A stretch of 64,000 bases of DNA, taken from Corynebacterium resistens DSM 45100. GTDB taxonomy: Bacteria > Actinomycetota > Actinomycetes > Mycobacteriales > Mycobacteriaceae. Below are positions 7,418 through 16,467 of the stretch, one piece after another. Numbering within the stretch: the first letter of the stretch is position 1; every line of letters begins with the position of its first letter. The notes under the pieces are model-generated. The model was not told the DNA's origin, searched no databases, and worked only from the letters and a program-made list of their open reading frames with translations. The stretch covers positions 1,116,001 to 1,180,000 of the forward strand of contig NC_015673.1 of assembly GCF_000177535.2 (NCBI RefSeq), read 5' to 3'. A program made the translations under genes and the position numbers.

Positions 7418-8734
7418 ATGACTGCAGGTACCCCACGCAAGGTCGCCATTCTCGGTGGCAACCGCATTCCCTTTGCCCGTTCCAACAAGGAATACGCCAA
7501 CGCATCCAACCAGGACATGCTGACTGCCGCTATCGACGGCCTCGTAGCGCGCTACGGATTGCAGAACGAAGAACTCGGTTTGGTGGTTGCCGGTGCGGTG
7601 CTGAAGCATTCCCGCGATTTCAACCTGACCCGCGAAACCGTTTTGGGGTCCGCTCTAGCTAGCTCCACCCCGGCATTCGATCTGCAGCTTGCTTGTGGTA
7701 CCGGCTTGGCAGCTCTGGTTCAGGTAGCCGACGCCATCGCGCTGGGTCGCATCGAGTCCGGCATCGCCGGCGGTGTGGATACTACTTCCGACGCCCCGCT
7801 GGCAGTCAACGACAGCCTCCGCAAGACCCTCATTAAGCTGAACAACGCTAAGACCGCCGGTGATCGCCTGAAGCTCGTTGGTTCTATCCGCCCAGGCCAG
7901 CTGGCACCCGAGCAGCCCTCTAATGGCGAGCCGCGCACTGGGCTGTCCATGGGTGATCACGCTGCCATCACCGCCCGCGAGTTCAACCTGACCCGCGAGG
8001 AGCAGGACCAGTTGGCAATGGAATCTCACCAGAAGCTGGCCAAGGCTTACGAGGAAGGTTTCTTCGAGGACCTCATCACTCCGTTCTTGGGTGTTCAGCG
8101 TGATACCAACCTGCGCCCTGATTCCAACATGGAAAAGCTGGGTAAGTTGAAGCCAGTCTTCGGCAAGCGCGATGCTGTGGAGCACGGAACAAAGGCCACT
8201 ATGACCGCTGGTAACTCCACTCCGCTGACCGATGGTGCTTCTGCAGTGCTGGTTGCTTCCGAGGAATGGGCTCAGCAGCACAACATTCCAGTGCGTGCTT
8301 ACCTGGTTGATTCTGAGGTTGCGTCCGTGGACTTTTTGCAGGGCCACGATGGTAAGACTCCAGACGGTCTGCTGATGTCCCCAACTTATGCAGTCCCGCG
8401 CTTGCTCGAGCGTAACGGCCTGACCTTGCAGGACTTCGATTTCTACGAAATCCACGAGGCATTCGCATCTCAGACCGTTGCCACCCTCAAGGCATGGGAA
8501 TCCGAGGAGTACTGCCGCGAGCGCCTCGGACTGGACAAGCCACTGGGGTCCATCGACCGCGAGAAGCTCAATGTTAAGGGTTCCTCCTTGGCTGCGGGTC
8601 ACCCATTCGCTGCAACCGGTGGTCGCATCATTGCTACCGCAGCGAAGCTGCTTGAGGAAAAGGGCAGTGGCCGTGCGCTGATCTCCATCTGTGCTGCAGG
8701 TGGACAAGGTGTAGTTGCTATCTTGGAGCGCTAA
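7418..8734 (+). CDS. fadA2: Acetyl-CoA C-acetyltransferase / thiolase (FadA2-like)
   Basis: The 438-residue thiolase should catalyse reversible condensation or cleavage of 3-ketoacyl-CoA. I see the N-terminal nucleophile in LACGTGLAAL (Cys93), the His in YEIHEAF, the GHPFAATGGR loop and the second catalytic Cys in SICAAGGQG near the C-terminus. The family members in the same setting (Rv0243 FadA2 in M. tuberculosis) are likewise divergent from fabG4 and htdX. Together with those two it could form a short reductive or degradative acyl cycle. The ATG at 7418 has TTGGAGTG upstream, and a strong hairpin terminator follows the stop. Confidence 0.92.
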   Translation: MTAGTPRKVAILGGNRIPFARSNKEYANASNQDMLTAAIDGLVARYGLQNEELGLVVAGAVLKHSRDFNLTRETVLGSALASSTPAFDLQLACGTGLAALVQVADAIALGRIESGIAGGVDTTSDAPLAVNDSLRKTLIKLNNAKTAGDRLKLVGSIRPGQLAPEQPSNGEPRTGLSMGDHAAITAREFNLTREEQDQLAMESHQKLAKAYEEGFFEDLITPFLGVQRDTNLRPDSNMEKLGKLKPVFGKRDAVEHGTKATMTAGNSTPLTDGASAVLVASEEWAQQHNIPVRAYLVDSEVASVDFLQGHDGKTPDGLLMSPTYAVPRLLERNGLTLQDFDFYEIHEAFASQTVATLKAWESEEYCRERLGLDKPLGSIDREKLNVKGSSLAAGHPFAATGGRIIATAAKLLEEKGSGRALISICAAGGQGVVAILER

Positions 8735-8752
8735 ACCTGACATCTAGCCTGG

Positions 8753-8795
8753 GTGCCCCGCGTTGATCCTTAAGGATCTGGCGCGGGGCTTTTTC
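8753..8795 (+). terminator. Terminator of fadA2
   Basis: GCCCCGCG (8755-8762) pairs with CGCGGGGC (8782-8789). The inner GATCCTTAAGGATC is itself a perfect palindrome, and TTTTT follows. The frame of the next gene can be read back through this hairpin, which shows that its true start is further downstream. Confidence 0.93.
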
Positions 8796-8867
8796 AATCC
8801 CCCCCGAGGATTACCCCTCCATAAACTAGCCGGGAACTGGAAAGCCGGTTCAAACGACTTCTTGAAC

Positions 8868-10334
8868 ATGGTTACTACTAATCCTTCCGCGGAGCCGAAG
8901 GCTACCGCGTCTGGGTCTTCGCCTCAGCGAGAAGACCAATCCACCGCGAAGAAGCTACCTAAAACCAAGCTTGGGTTAACCACGCGAATCCACTACCTTG
9001 CTGGCTTCTTCGTTGCTCCGTTAATTATCGTTGCGGCGATCACCGGATTTTTCTATGCGTTAGCTCCCACGATTGAGCAGTTCGTCTATCACGATGAGAT
9101 GACCGCAACTTCCCAAGAAGCTGCCCACCCAGTGGATGAGCAAGTGGAAGCTGCTAAGAAGTTGTATCCCACGTTGAAAGTCAAGGGCGTTCAGTTGCCT
9201 GATCGGCAAACCGAAGACGGCAAGAAGCTGACTACGCGGGTGCTCTTTGCGGATCCGGAACTACCTTCGTCTAGTTACACCCACGCAGTTTTCGTGGATC
9301 CGGGTTCTCTAGAAATCAAGGGAGATCTCGTCCAGTACGGAAGCGCCCAGGCTTTGCCTTTCCGTACATGGTTGTCCAATGGGCACCGCAGCTTGTGGTT
9401 GGGGGATCCCGGCCGAATTTATTCTGAAACCGCCGCTAGTTGGTTGGGGCCGCTCGCCGTCACTGGCGCTGCGATGTGGTGGTTGAATCGACGCCGCAAT
9501 GCTTCCCAGAAAACGACACGCAAACCGGCAAAAACTTCGCGTCGCTTTGCGCTGAACCGGCACTCCACAATCGGCATCATCACCGTGCCAGGATTGCTTT
9601 TCCTCTGTGCATCTGGATTGACATGGTCCCTCGTCGCAGGTGAAAACATTGGAGACCTGCGAAAGCAACTGGATTGGATGCCAACCCAAGTCGCGACTTC
9701 CGCTCAAGGTCCTGCGGGGAAAGAGGATCCACACGCAGGGCATGAGGGCCACGAGAATCACGCTCACCATGGTGGGGAAATATCTTCAGCGGATACCACC
9801 AATCCAATAGACCGCGTGGCCACTTCTGCTCGCTCAGCAGGGCTGACTGGAAAGATTGAACTCACGCCACCCGCGGAAGGGGACAACTACTGGAAGGCCG
9901 CCGAGGTTCGGCAACCCTACAAACTACACAACGATGCTGTGGCTGTGGATCCAGCCAACGGCCACATCATGGATAAGGTTCCATTTTCCTCATGGCCATT
10001 CGCTGCGCAGCTCACGTCGTGGGCCATCCAGCTACACATGGGAATCCTGTTTGGAATCGTCACCGAAATCGCTTTTGCGCTACTCGCAGTAGGAATTTTG
10101 GCTCTGACCATTTACGGCTACCTCATGTGGTGGAGGCGGATCCGAAGCCGTGGGAAGGCATCCGTGAAGCGACCAACCCCCACACCAATTCAACTGGGCG
10201 TTGCAGCGATCCTGTGTGTTGCATACAGCTTCGTAGCCCCACTATTTGGTGCAAGCCTCGTGATCATGATCATCTTGGCAGCTGTGTGGTCGCTCATCGA
10301 ACGCAAGCGGGATCGCCAAACACAAGCGATCTAA
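8868..10334 (+). CDS. PepSY-associated transmembrane protein with His-rich segment
   Basis: This 488-residue protein matches the PepSY_TM architecture. A first TM helix follows the cytoplasmic N-terminus (LAGFFVAPLIIVAAITGFFYAL), then a periplasmic PepSY-like region, a second TM pair around TWLSNGHRSLWLGDPGR and AASWLGPLAVTGAAMWW, and more helices at the C-terminus. Related proteins often sit with iron or haem uptake genes, and a metal-linked role is possible but not shown here. Between TM segments lies a His/Glu/Gly-rich stretch with AGHEGHENHAHHGGE. I chose the ATG at 8868 because the frame upstream overlaps the fadA2 terminator. Neighbours on both sides concern lipid and envelope. Confidence 0.8.
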   Translation: MVTTNPSAEPKATASGSSPQREDQSTAKKLPKTKLGLTTRIHYLAGFFVAPLIIVAAITGFFYALAPTIEQFVYHDEMTATSQEAAHPVDEQVEAAKKLYPTLKVKGVQLPDRQTEDGKKLTTRVLFADPELPSSSYTHAVFVDPGSLEIKGDLVQYGSAQALPFRTWLSNGHRSLWLGDPGRIYSETAASWLGPLAVTGAAMWWLNRRRNASQKTTRKPAKTSRRFALNRHSTIGIITVPGLLFLCASGLTWSLVAGENIGDLRKQLDWMPTQVATSAQGPAGKEDPHAGHEGHENHAHHGGEISSADTTNPIDRVATSARSAGLTGKIELTPPAEGDNYWKAAEVRQPYKLHNDAVAVDPANGHIMDKVPFSSWPFAAQLTSWAIQLHMGILFGIVTEIAFALLAVGILALTIYGYLMWWRRIRSRGKASVKRPTPTPIQLGVAAILCVAYSFVAPLFGASLVIMIILAAVWSLIERKRDRQTQAI

Positions 10335-10340
10335 AAGGCC

Positions 10341-11645
10341 TTAGAACACCTTTGATAGATCAGTCTTGTAGACCACTGGGTTGTAGTCACGCCACGTGGT
10401 GGCAACCCAGTACAGGTTGCTATCGACCTGGTGGGGGAACATGAAAGCGCCGTACAAATCGCCCAGCTCCGCGCGGGAAACCAAGATCTTCGGTGCGCTC
10501 CACGGCCCCTCGGGGCTTTGTGCCTTGCGGACCACTACGCCCTGGGGCGCCTCGTACGTCGCGAGCCACGCCTTCTGCTTCGGGTGGTAAATCACCGACA
10601 ACTCGGAAACGCTTCCATCAATAACGGGAGCCGCATCAGCCATGGAACGAGTCCAGCCGTGGCCGTTGTAGAACTCGGCGTCAGACCGAGAGGTGGCACC
10701 CGGGAACAAAGCGAAAGAATGCTTGGGGAAGCGAGCGAGGCGAGCCTGGCCAGAGCGACCATTGGGGGTGCCGTAAACGTAAACGTAGGAATCGCTGCTG
10801 CCGGCTGGTGGTTTGGCGAAAGCAGTCATCTGGAAGTTCTGGGCGCCCGGCACGTGAGCTGGAAGATTTGGCAGGCGACCATCCTTAGCCGGGTTGGTGT
10901 TGGTGCGCTTGGAACCATCCATAACCGACCACGTCTTGCCACCGTCAGTCGACTTTGCGGTAGCCGCGTAATTCGTGATCCACTGGCCCGGGGTTGTCCA
11001 CTTCTTCACCGACATGAAATCCAAGTATTGGGTGCCATCAACCTCAATACCGCTGGTGGGGATCACAGTCATCTCCACACCGTCCACCTTTAAGGAACGG
11101 GGCAGGAACTCCGAGGAGTGGTCAGCATTCACCGGACGGGTCAAGTGAATGCCGTTAGAGGGATCTTGATCATCGGATTCAAAGATCGCGTTGGAATGCC
11201 AGCCGTCTCCGCCAGCGCGGCAGCTGAACGAGTCGCCGAAAGCTGCGAGGGTGCGACCATCGCCTGCATCCCACATGAATCCCAGATCGGTGCTAGCCAA
11301 GCCGAATTTGGATAGCTGGTCAGGGCCGTTTGGGCCCGACAGGATGTGCATAGCCTTGGTGTTGCCATTCAATGTCGGCAGGCCCTCTGGAATGCCCTTC
11401 AACCACGACGGGTTGGATGCGCTTCCCAGTGCGCTGGGGCCGGACAGCGCTGCTAGTGAATCGGCGGATCCTGGGGTGTACTTGGAGCATGGCCCAGCCG
11501 AAGCAGTGCCAGCAGTCACTACGCTGCCGAACAGAAGCGATGCAGCAGCTGCACCAACGGAAAGGGCAGCGAGCGTAGGTCGGAAACGGCGTGTTACGCG
11601 GTTAGTCGAATCCACCGAGGAAACGTCAGAAAAAGTCATGTGCAT
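10341..11645 (-). CDS. Secreted DUF4185 protein (GH183-type, putative D-arabinan hydrolase)
   Basis: The 434-residue protein has a long signal peptide (Arg-rich start, hydrophobic core LAALSVGAAAASLLFGSVV, cleavage near TASAGP). The mature part reads as DUF4185, a five-bladed propeller-like fold, with GFMWDAGDGRTLAAFGDSF, SVIYHPKQKAWLATYEAP and a closing NLYWVATTWRDYNPVVY. DUF4185 founded glycoside hydrolase family GH183, whose characterised members cut D-arabinan of mycobacterial arabinogalactan. Corynebacteria have this polymer, so wall remodelling is a good inference. The start may be ATG 11645 or 11639, neither with a strong ribosome binding site. A small exported protein is encoded divergently 45 bases away. 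Confidence 0.82.
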   Translation of the reverse strand: MHMTFSDVSSVDSTNRVTRRFRPTLAALSVGAAAASLLFGSVVTAGTASAGPCSKYTPGSADSLAALSGPSALGSASNPSWLKGIPEGLPTLNGNTKAMHILSGPNGPDQLSKFGLASTDLGFMWDAGDGRTLAAFGDSFSCRAGGDGWHSNAIFESDDQDPSNGIHLTRPVNADHSSEFLPRSLKVDGVEMTVIPTSGIEVDGTQYLDFMSVKKWTTPGQWITNYAATAKSTDGGKTWSVMDGSKRTNTNPAKDGRLPNLPAHVPGAQNFQMTAFAKPPAGSSDSYVYVYGTPNGRSGQARLARFPKHSFALFPGATSRSDAEFYNGHGWTRSMADAAPVIDGSVSELSVIYHPKQKAWLATYEAPQGVVVRKAQSPEGPWSAPKILVSRAELGDLYGAFMFPHQVDSNLYWVATTWRDYNPVVYKTDLSKVF

Positions 11646-11690
11646 GATTCAACCACATGTAAAGCATGGAAGTGATGTAACTTTAACCGC

Positions 11691-12038
11691 ATGATTAAAC
11701 TCAATAAGGCTTCCATCAGCGGAGCAGCTGTCGCCATGACCCTCACCGCTGGCATTGTCGCGGGGGCTGCACCTGCTTCGGCAGAAACAGCGCAACCCCT
11801 GCCACAGTTCGAAAAGCCAGCACTGGGGTCATCCTCGGCTTTCATGAGCAGCCCCTCCACCTGCAATAACCTGCAATCTAAGTCCAACGAGATTGCAAAT
11901 CAGTGGAAGCAGGCCGTCGCCGCAGGGGATACCTACAAGGCGGATCAGCTGCGTGTGGACTACACCAATCTTGCTGCTTCGTGGTCTCAATGCATGCTGG
12001 CTGCCAACAAATGGTTCTTCAACCCTCTGGGCTCCTAA
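11691..12038 (+). CDS. Small secreted protein of unknown function
   Basis: This 115-residue protein has a clear signal peptide (lysines near the start, core SGAAVAMTLTAGIVAGAA, cleavage after ASA). The mature product of about 83 residues carries two cysteines (STCNNLQ and SQCMLAAN) that could form a disulfide across a helical region rich in Ala, Gln and Asn. I do not recognise a family. It is divergent from the DUF4185 gene with only 45 bases between the starts, so the two may share regulation. It is followed by coaE after 58 bases. Confidence 0.7.
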   Translation: MIKLNKASISGAAVAMTLTAGIVAGAAPASAETAQPLPQFEKPALGSSSAFMSSPSTCNNLQSKSNEIANQWKQAVAAGDTYKADQLRVDYTNLAASWSQCMLAANKWFFNPLGS

Positions 12039-12096
12039 AACAGTAGTTAGCCCTGCTCGCAGCTAGTTAGTTCCCATTTCGAGGAGGAGATTTTCC

Positions 12097-12687
12097 ATGC
12101 TTAAGGTTGGTCTCACCGGTGGTATTGGTTCCGGGAAGTCGACCGCTGCTTCCCGCTTGCAGCAGTTGGGGGCCACTATTATCGACGCCGACCAAGTCGC
12201 CCGTGAGATCGTGGAGCCTGGGCAACCGGCATTGACGGAGCTTGCGGAGGCCTTCGAAGGCATTTTGGCCGAGGACGGCAGCCTGAACCGTGCGGAGTTG
12301 GCTCGCCAAGCTTTTGCCTCACCTGAGGCAACGCAGAAACTCAACTCCATTACGCATCCCAGGATTAGGGAGCGCACCCAGCAGCTGTTCGCGGAAGCTG
12401 AAGCCAAGGGGGCGGAGGTTGTGGTTTACGACATGCCACTACTCATCGAAAATGGCGAGTATAAGCAGATGGATCACGTGTTGGTGGTTGATGCTCCGGA
12501 TGACGTGCGAGTGGAAAGGTTGGTTACCCAACGGGGGCTGGATGAGGGGGACGCGCGGCGTCGAATAGCTGCGCAAATTGACCGGCAGACGCGGCTGGCG
12601 ACTGCAGACACAGTGCTTGACAACGGCGGCGACCGTGAAACTCTAATCGAACAAGTCGACAAGTTCTGGGCATCGCTTTCGCGCTAG
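12097..12687 (+). CDS. coaE: Dephospho-CoA kinase
   Basis: CoaE phosphorylates the 3'-hydroxyl of dephospho-CoA in the last step of coenzyme A synthesis. The 196-residue protein has the P-loop GGIGSGKS (residues 8-15), the DADQVAREI substrate motif (about 30-38), the lid region ITHPRIRER and the [11 protein letters not shown] segment. Length and motifs match single-domain CoaE; the mycobacterial C-terminal UPF0157 extension is absent. GAGGAGG before the ATG is a strong ribosome binding site. uvrB starts 10 bases after the stop, so the pair is probably one operon, as in M. tuberculosis where coaE lies close to uvrB. Confidence 0.96.
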   Translation: MLKVGLTGGIGSGKSTAASRLQQLGATIIDADQVAREIVEPGQPALTELAEAFEGILAEDGSLNRAELARQAFASPEATQKLNSITHPRIRERTQQLFAEAEAKGAEVVVYDMPLLIENGEYKQMDHVLVVDAPDDVRVERLVTQRGLDEGDARRRIAAQIDRQTRLATADTVLDNGGDRETLIEQVDKFWASLSR

Positions 12688-12697
12688 TGTAGGACGC

Positions 12698-14821
12698 ATG
12701 GCTTTTGCAGCAGAGCGTCCTGAGTTGTCCTATTCCGAGTTCCGCCCCGTGGGGGAGGTGGAGCGCAGCGCTGGGCAGTTTGAAGTTATCAGCGAATACC
12801 AGCCTGCCGGTGACCAGCCACACGCAATCGAAGAACTAGCGCAGCGGCTGGACCGTGGTGAGCGGGACGTTGTACTCATGGGTGCGACGGGTACCGGCAA
12901 GTCAGCGACGGCGGCGTGGCTGATCGAGAAGGTGCAACGCCCAACTTTGGTGATGGCACCCAATAAAACTCTGGCCGCGCAGCTAGCGAACGAGTTGCGC
13001 AGTCTATTGCCAAATAACGCGGTGGAGTACTTCGTTTCCTACTACGACTACTACCAACCGGAGGCGTACATCGCGCAGACGGATACGTATATCGAGAAGG
13101 ATTCATCCATTAACGAAGACGTCGAGCGCCTCCGTCACTCAGCAACGTCCAATCTGCTTTCTCGCCGCGACGTCGTTGTCGTGAGTTCCGTTTCGTGCAT
13201 CTACGGCTTGGGCACCCCGCAGTCATACCTAGACCGATCGGTAGTGCTGAAAGTTGGGGAAGAGGTTGATCGTGATCAGTTCCTACGCCTGCTTGTAGAC
13301 ATCCAGTACCAGCGCAACGACATGTCATTCACTCGCGGGGCTTTCCGTGTCAAGGGCGATACCGTGGACATCATTCCGGCCTACGAGGAACTCGCGGTGC
13401 GCGTGGAGTTCTTTGGAGACGAAATCGATTCGCTGTTCTACATCCACCCACTGACTGGGGACGTGATCCGCGAAGTCGATGAACTGCGCATATTCCCTGC
13501 TACCCACTATGTGGCTGGCCCCGAGCGCATGGAAAAAGCCATCGCGGCAATCAAGGAAGAGCTAGAACAGCGGCTCGCGGAGCTGGAAAACCGTGGCAAG
13601 CTGTTGGAAGCGCAACGGTTGCGGATGCGTACGGAATACGACTTGGAGATGATCCAGCAAGTCGGATTCACCAGTGGCATCGAGAACTATTCGCGGCATA
13701 TCGACGGCCGTCCTGCCGGAAGTGCCCCTGCTACGCTGATTGATTATTTCCCAGAAGACTTTTTGACGATCATTGATGAGTCCCACGTGACCGTGCCACA
13801 GATCGGCGGCATGTTCGAAGGCGACATGTCCCGCAAGCGCAACCTCGTGGAGCATGGCTTTCGGTTACCGAGCGCACTGGATAACCGTCCCCTGACATGG
13901 GAAGAGTTCGATGATCGCAAAGGGCAGTGCGTGTACATGTCCGCTACTCCCGGCGATTATGAAATCGCGGCCGCTGGTGGCGAATTCGTGGAACAAGTCA
14001 TTCGACCCACGGGATTGGTTGACCCCAAGGTTGAAGTACGCCCTACGAAGGGGCAGATTGACGACCTGATTGAGCAGATCCGCCAGCGCACCGAGAAAAA
14101 CGAGCGTGTGCTCGTCACAACACTGACTAAGCGGATGGCCGAAGATCTCACCGACTACCTGCTGGAACACGGTGTGAAGGTTCGCTATATGCACTCAGAT
14201 ATCGATACCCTCAAGCGCGTGGAGCTACTGCGCCAGCTTCGCCTTGGCGAATACGACGTGCTGGTTGGTATCAACCTGCTGCGTGAGGGTTTGGACCTGC
14301 CAGAGGTTTCCCTTGTGGCGATCCTTGACGCGGACAAGGAAGGCTTCCTGCGCTCCACGCGATCGCTGATCCAGACGATCGGTCGTGCAGCCCGTAACGT
14401 TTCTGGCGAGGTGATCATGTACGCAGACAAAATCACCGAGTCCATGCAGTACGCGATTGATGAGACCGAGCGGCGTCGAGCCAAGCAAATCGCCTACAAC
14501 AAAGAACACGGCATCGATCCGCAACCACTGCGCAAGAAGATCGCCGATATCTTGGATCAGGTCGCAGAGTTAGAAGGCAAGGAAGCGGCCGAAGATGTGG
14601 CTGCCTCCCTTTCTTCCGACGCCGCCGTGGCCTCCCCGGGTATCGATCAAAAGCAGGCAGGCGAGATGGCCCGACCACAATTGGAAAAGCTCATTAGTGA
14701 TCTGACGGAACAGATGAAGGCTGCGGCGCGTGAGTTGAAGTTCGAATTGGCTGGTCGCCTGCGTGATGAAATTCAGGATCTCAAGAAGGAACTGCGCGGC
14801 ATGAAGGAAGCCGGGCTGTAA
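12698..14821 (+). CDS. uvrB: Excinuclease ABC subunit B
   Basis: UvrB is the damage-verifying helicase-like subunit of nucleotide excision repair. It loads with UvrA and recruits UvrC. The 707-residue protein shows Walker A GATGTGKS (about 62-69), the beta-hairpin [11 protein letters not shown] that clamps DNA, the DESHV box, helicase motif [11 protein letters not shown], and a C-terminal UVR domain (about 665-700, [20 protein letters not shown]) that contacts UvrC. It is full length. The start 10 bases after coaE gives a short N-terminal extension before the conserved [14 protein letters not shown]. UvrA is encoded in the same window. A universal stress gene begins one base after the stop. 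Confidence 0.97.
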   Translation: MAFAAERPELSYSEFRPVGEVERSAGQFEVISEYQPAGDQPHAIEELAQRLDRGERDVVLMGATGTGKSATAAWLIEKVQRPTLVMAPNKTLAAQLANELRSLLPNNAVEYFVSYYDYYQPEAYIAQTDTYIEKDSSINEDVERLRHSATSNLLSRRDVVVVSSVSCIYGLGTPQSYLDRSVVLKVGEEVDRDQFLRLLVDIQYQRNDMSFTRGAFRVKGDTVDIIPAYEELAVRVEFFGDEIDSLFYIHPLTGDVIREVDELRIFPATHYVAGPERMEKAIAAIKEELEQRLAELENRGKLLEAQRLRMRTEYDLEMIQQVGFTSGIENYSRHIDGRPAGSAPATLIDYFPEDFLTIIDESHVTVPQIGGMFEGDMSRKRNLVEHGFRLPSALDNRPLTWEEFDDRKGQCVYMSATPGDYEIAAAGGEFVEQVIRPTGLVDPKVEVRPTKGQIDDLIEQIRQRTEKNERVLVTTLTKRMAEDLTDYLLEHGVKVRYMHSDIDTLKRVELLRQLRLGEYDVLVGINLLREGLDLPEVSLVAILDADKEGFLRSTRSLIQTIGRAARNVSGEVIMYADKITESMQYAIDETERRRAKQIAYNKEHGIDPQPLRKKIADILDQVAELEGKEAAEDVAASLSSDAAVASPGIDQKQAGEMARPQLEKLISDLTEQMKAAARELKFELAGRLRDEIQDLKKELRGMKEAGL

Positions 14822-14822
14822 G

Positions 14823-15266
14823 ATGAGCGGTATGTACGAAACAATCCTGGTGGGGACTGACGGGTCGGAATCTTCGTTTCTCGCCGTGCGTCGTGCGGCG
14901 GGGATTGCGCATGCAGTAGGGGCACGGTTGATTCTGGCTAGCGCCTATTATAAGGAGAGCGCGGATGCCATGGCAGCTACGCGCAGTGATAGCCAGACCG
15001 TGGTGGGTGATTCCATGGCCGAGGCGATTCTGGGGGATGCCAAGGCGGTGGCCATCGAAGAGGGTGTGGAAGATCCCGAGTTGGTGTTGCGCGAGGGTAG
15101 CCCCGTGGAGGCGCTGATCGCGGTGACTACGGAGGAGAAGGCAGACCTGCTGGTGGTGGGCAACCGCGGGATTAATTCTTTGACAGGGCGCCTACTAGGA
15201 AGCGTGCCCGCCGATGCTGCCCGGCAGGCGCAGTGTGATGTGATGATCGTGCACACGGTGGCTTAG
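14823..15266 (+). CDS. Universal stress protein (UspA family)
   Basis: This 147-residue single-domain Usp has the usual beginning YETILVGTDGSESSFLAVRRA and the ATP-binding loop near the C-terminus, VVGNRGINSLTGRLLGSVP (a G-2x-G-9x-G(S/T)-type motif), then VMIVHTV. Such proteins bind ATP and support survival under stress; the exact role is unknown. It starts one base after the uvrB stop, so translation may be coupled. The ATG at 14832 is an alternative start that removes only three residues. A hairpin terminator follows. Confidence 0.92.
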   Translation: MSGMYETILVGTDGSESSFLAVRRAAGIAHAVGARLILASAYYKESADAMAATRSDSQTVVGDSMAEAILGDAKAVAIEEGVEDPELVLREGSPVEALIAVTTEEKADLLVVGNRGINSLTGRLLGSVPADAARQAQCDVMIVHTVA

Positions 15267-15332
15267 ATCGCGCACACCTCAAGCGTGAACACCTGATGGA
15301 TGCACGCCGTGGCAACGAAAGGCGTGGCAAAA

Positions 15333-15376
15333 CGGGGAAGCCCCGCGCCAGTTCATTCGGCGTGGGGCTTCGTTGT
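15333..15376. terminator. Bidirectional terminator between usp and the CAP-domain gene
   Basis: GAAGCCCCGCGCC (15337-15349) pairs with GGCGTGGGGCTTC (15359-15371) with one wobble pair. The two genes converge here and the hairpin can serve both strands, although the T run is short. Confidence 0.85.
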
Positions 15377-16314
15377 TAGCGGCGGGGAAGGAACTGCTGG
15401 ATGATGGCCCAGAGTCCGCCGAGGAATGTCAGCGCGGCGATGATTGTTCCGGCGATAGCTGTGGGGCTGCTGAAGTCCGAACTGATGGCCTGGCCCGGGG
15501 CAGGGGCCGGCTTGTTGCCTTGGTCAGGCGCAGGCTTCGGGGTTTCCTGGATTTGGCCCGTGGGGCGTTCACCCGGCACCGGTGTGCGGTGCAAGGTGTA
15601 GACCTTGGTCTCGCTAGGAGTGGTGTCCTGCTTGGTGAGGCTCTGCCCGTTAACCGCAGCAGTATAGTTTCCACATTTAGAACCGGAAATAGAAACCTGC
15701 CCGAAGCCCCAGACCTTGTGGGTTGGGTGTAGCACGTGGATTGCGTGGCCGGTGGAGTTGCTGTAGTTTCCACCGTTCTGGTCCAATGCGGCAACTTCTC
15801 TGCGACCGAAACCATCGAAGATTGCACTCCGCATGGTTTGGTTCGTTCCACAGGCCAGAGACTCAAGCGCAGGTGCGGATCCATGACGGGTAGCGGTACT
15901 ACCATCGGTTCCATCCGGTCGCTGATGGGCGAAACTCTTGGCACTTTCGAAAGCCCTCTGGATCGCGATCCAGTTAAGGTTTTCATCTGCCTGGATCTGC
16001 GTGTATGCAGCCTTCGTCGTGATGCCGTTCTTCTTCGCGACATCCTGCAGGCGAGTACCGGCGGGGTAGTTCTCGTAACCGTAACCGCGGAAAAGTGGAT
16101 TAGTATCCCACGCCCAAGCACGCAAGTCCTTCAGCGCTTGTAGCCCCTCGGTGCGGCCGAGGCCAGGGTTGACAGTGGCTTTGCCAGAGACGAATTGGTC
16201 CTGCGAGACATTGAGTTCCACACCTGTTGTTGGAGCCGGCGCAGCGTTGGCGATCGCGGTGGGAAGGGACAGGGCAACGGCCGTGACCGTTGCGGTGATG
16301 AGTTTGCGCTTCAT
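15376..16314 (-). CDS. Membrane-anchored CAP (SCP-like) domain protein
   Basis: The 312-residue protein has a signal peptide (MKRKLITATVTAVALSLP, cleavage near ANA-AP), a CAP-like domain at about 75-215, a Pro-rich linker (about 240-270) and a C-terminal TM helix (AIAGTIIAALTFLGGLWAII) with the basic end PRR. CAP signatures visible are SFAHQRPDG and NSTGHAIHVLHP with the late VWGFGQVSI strand. There are cysteines at SLACG and GSKCG. CAP proteins are secreted or surface proteins with varied roles, so I assign no activity. A 9-bp-arm palindrome lies 18 bases upstream of the ATG, and AGGAGC near 16318 may be the ribosome binding site. Confidence 0.75.
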   Translation of the reverse strand: MKRKLITATVTAVALSLPTAIANAAPAPTTGVELNVSQDQFVSGKATVNPGLGRTEGLQALKDLRAWAWDTNPLFRGYGYENYPAGTRLQDVAKKNGITTKAAYTQIQADENLNWIAIQRAFESAKSFAHQRPDGTDGSTATRHGSAPALESLACGTNQTMRSAIFDGFGRREVAALDQNGGNYSNSTGHAIHVLHPTHKVWGFGQVSISGSKCGNYTAAVNGQSLTKQDTTPSETKVYTLHRTPVPGERPTGQIQETPKPAPDQGNKPAPAPGQAISSDFSSPTAIAGTIIAALTFLGGLWAIIQQFLPRR

Positions 16315-16332
16315 GAGGGCTCCTAGAGAAAC

Positions 16333-16355
16333 GATGTAAGGGGAGTCCTTACATC
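16333..16355. promoter_or_regulatory. Perfect inverted repeat upstream of the CAP-domain gene
   Basis: GATGTAAGG and CCTTACATC are perfect 9-base arms around GGAGT. The element lies 18 bases before the ATG of the minus-strand gene, where it could be an operator or an mRNA hairpin. There is no T run, so it is not a terminator. Confidence 0.6.
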
Positions 16356-16467
16356 CCTATCTTAGATTCACCCCCTAAGAATCAGAGTATCCGCAGGTAG
16401 TGATGTGCAACACAAGTGTTGCCCAGTTATTGCTGCACTAGTGCCGCCCACTGGTCTTGGGGAGGAG

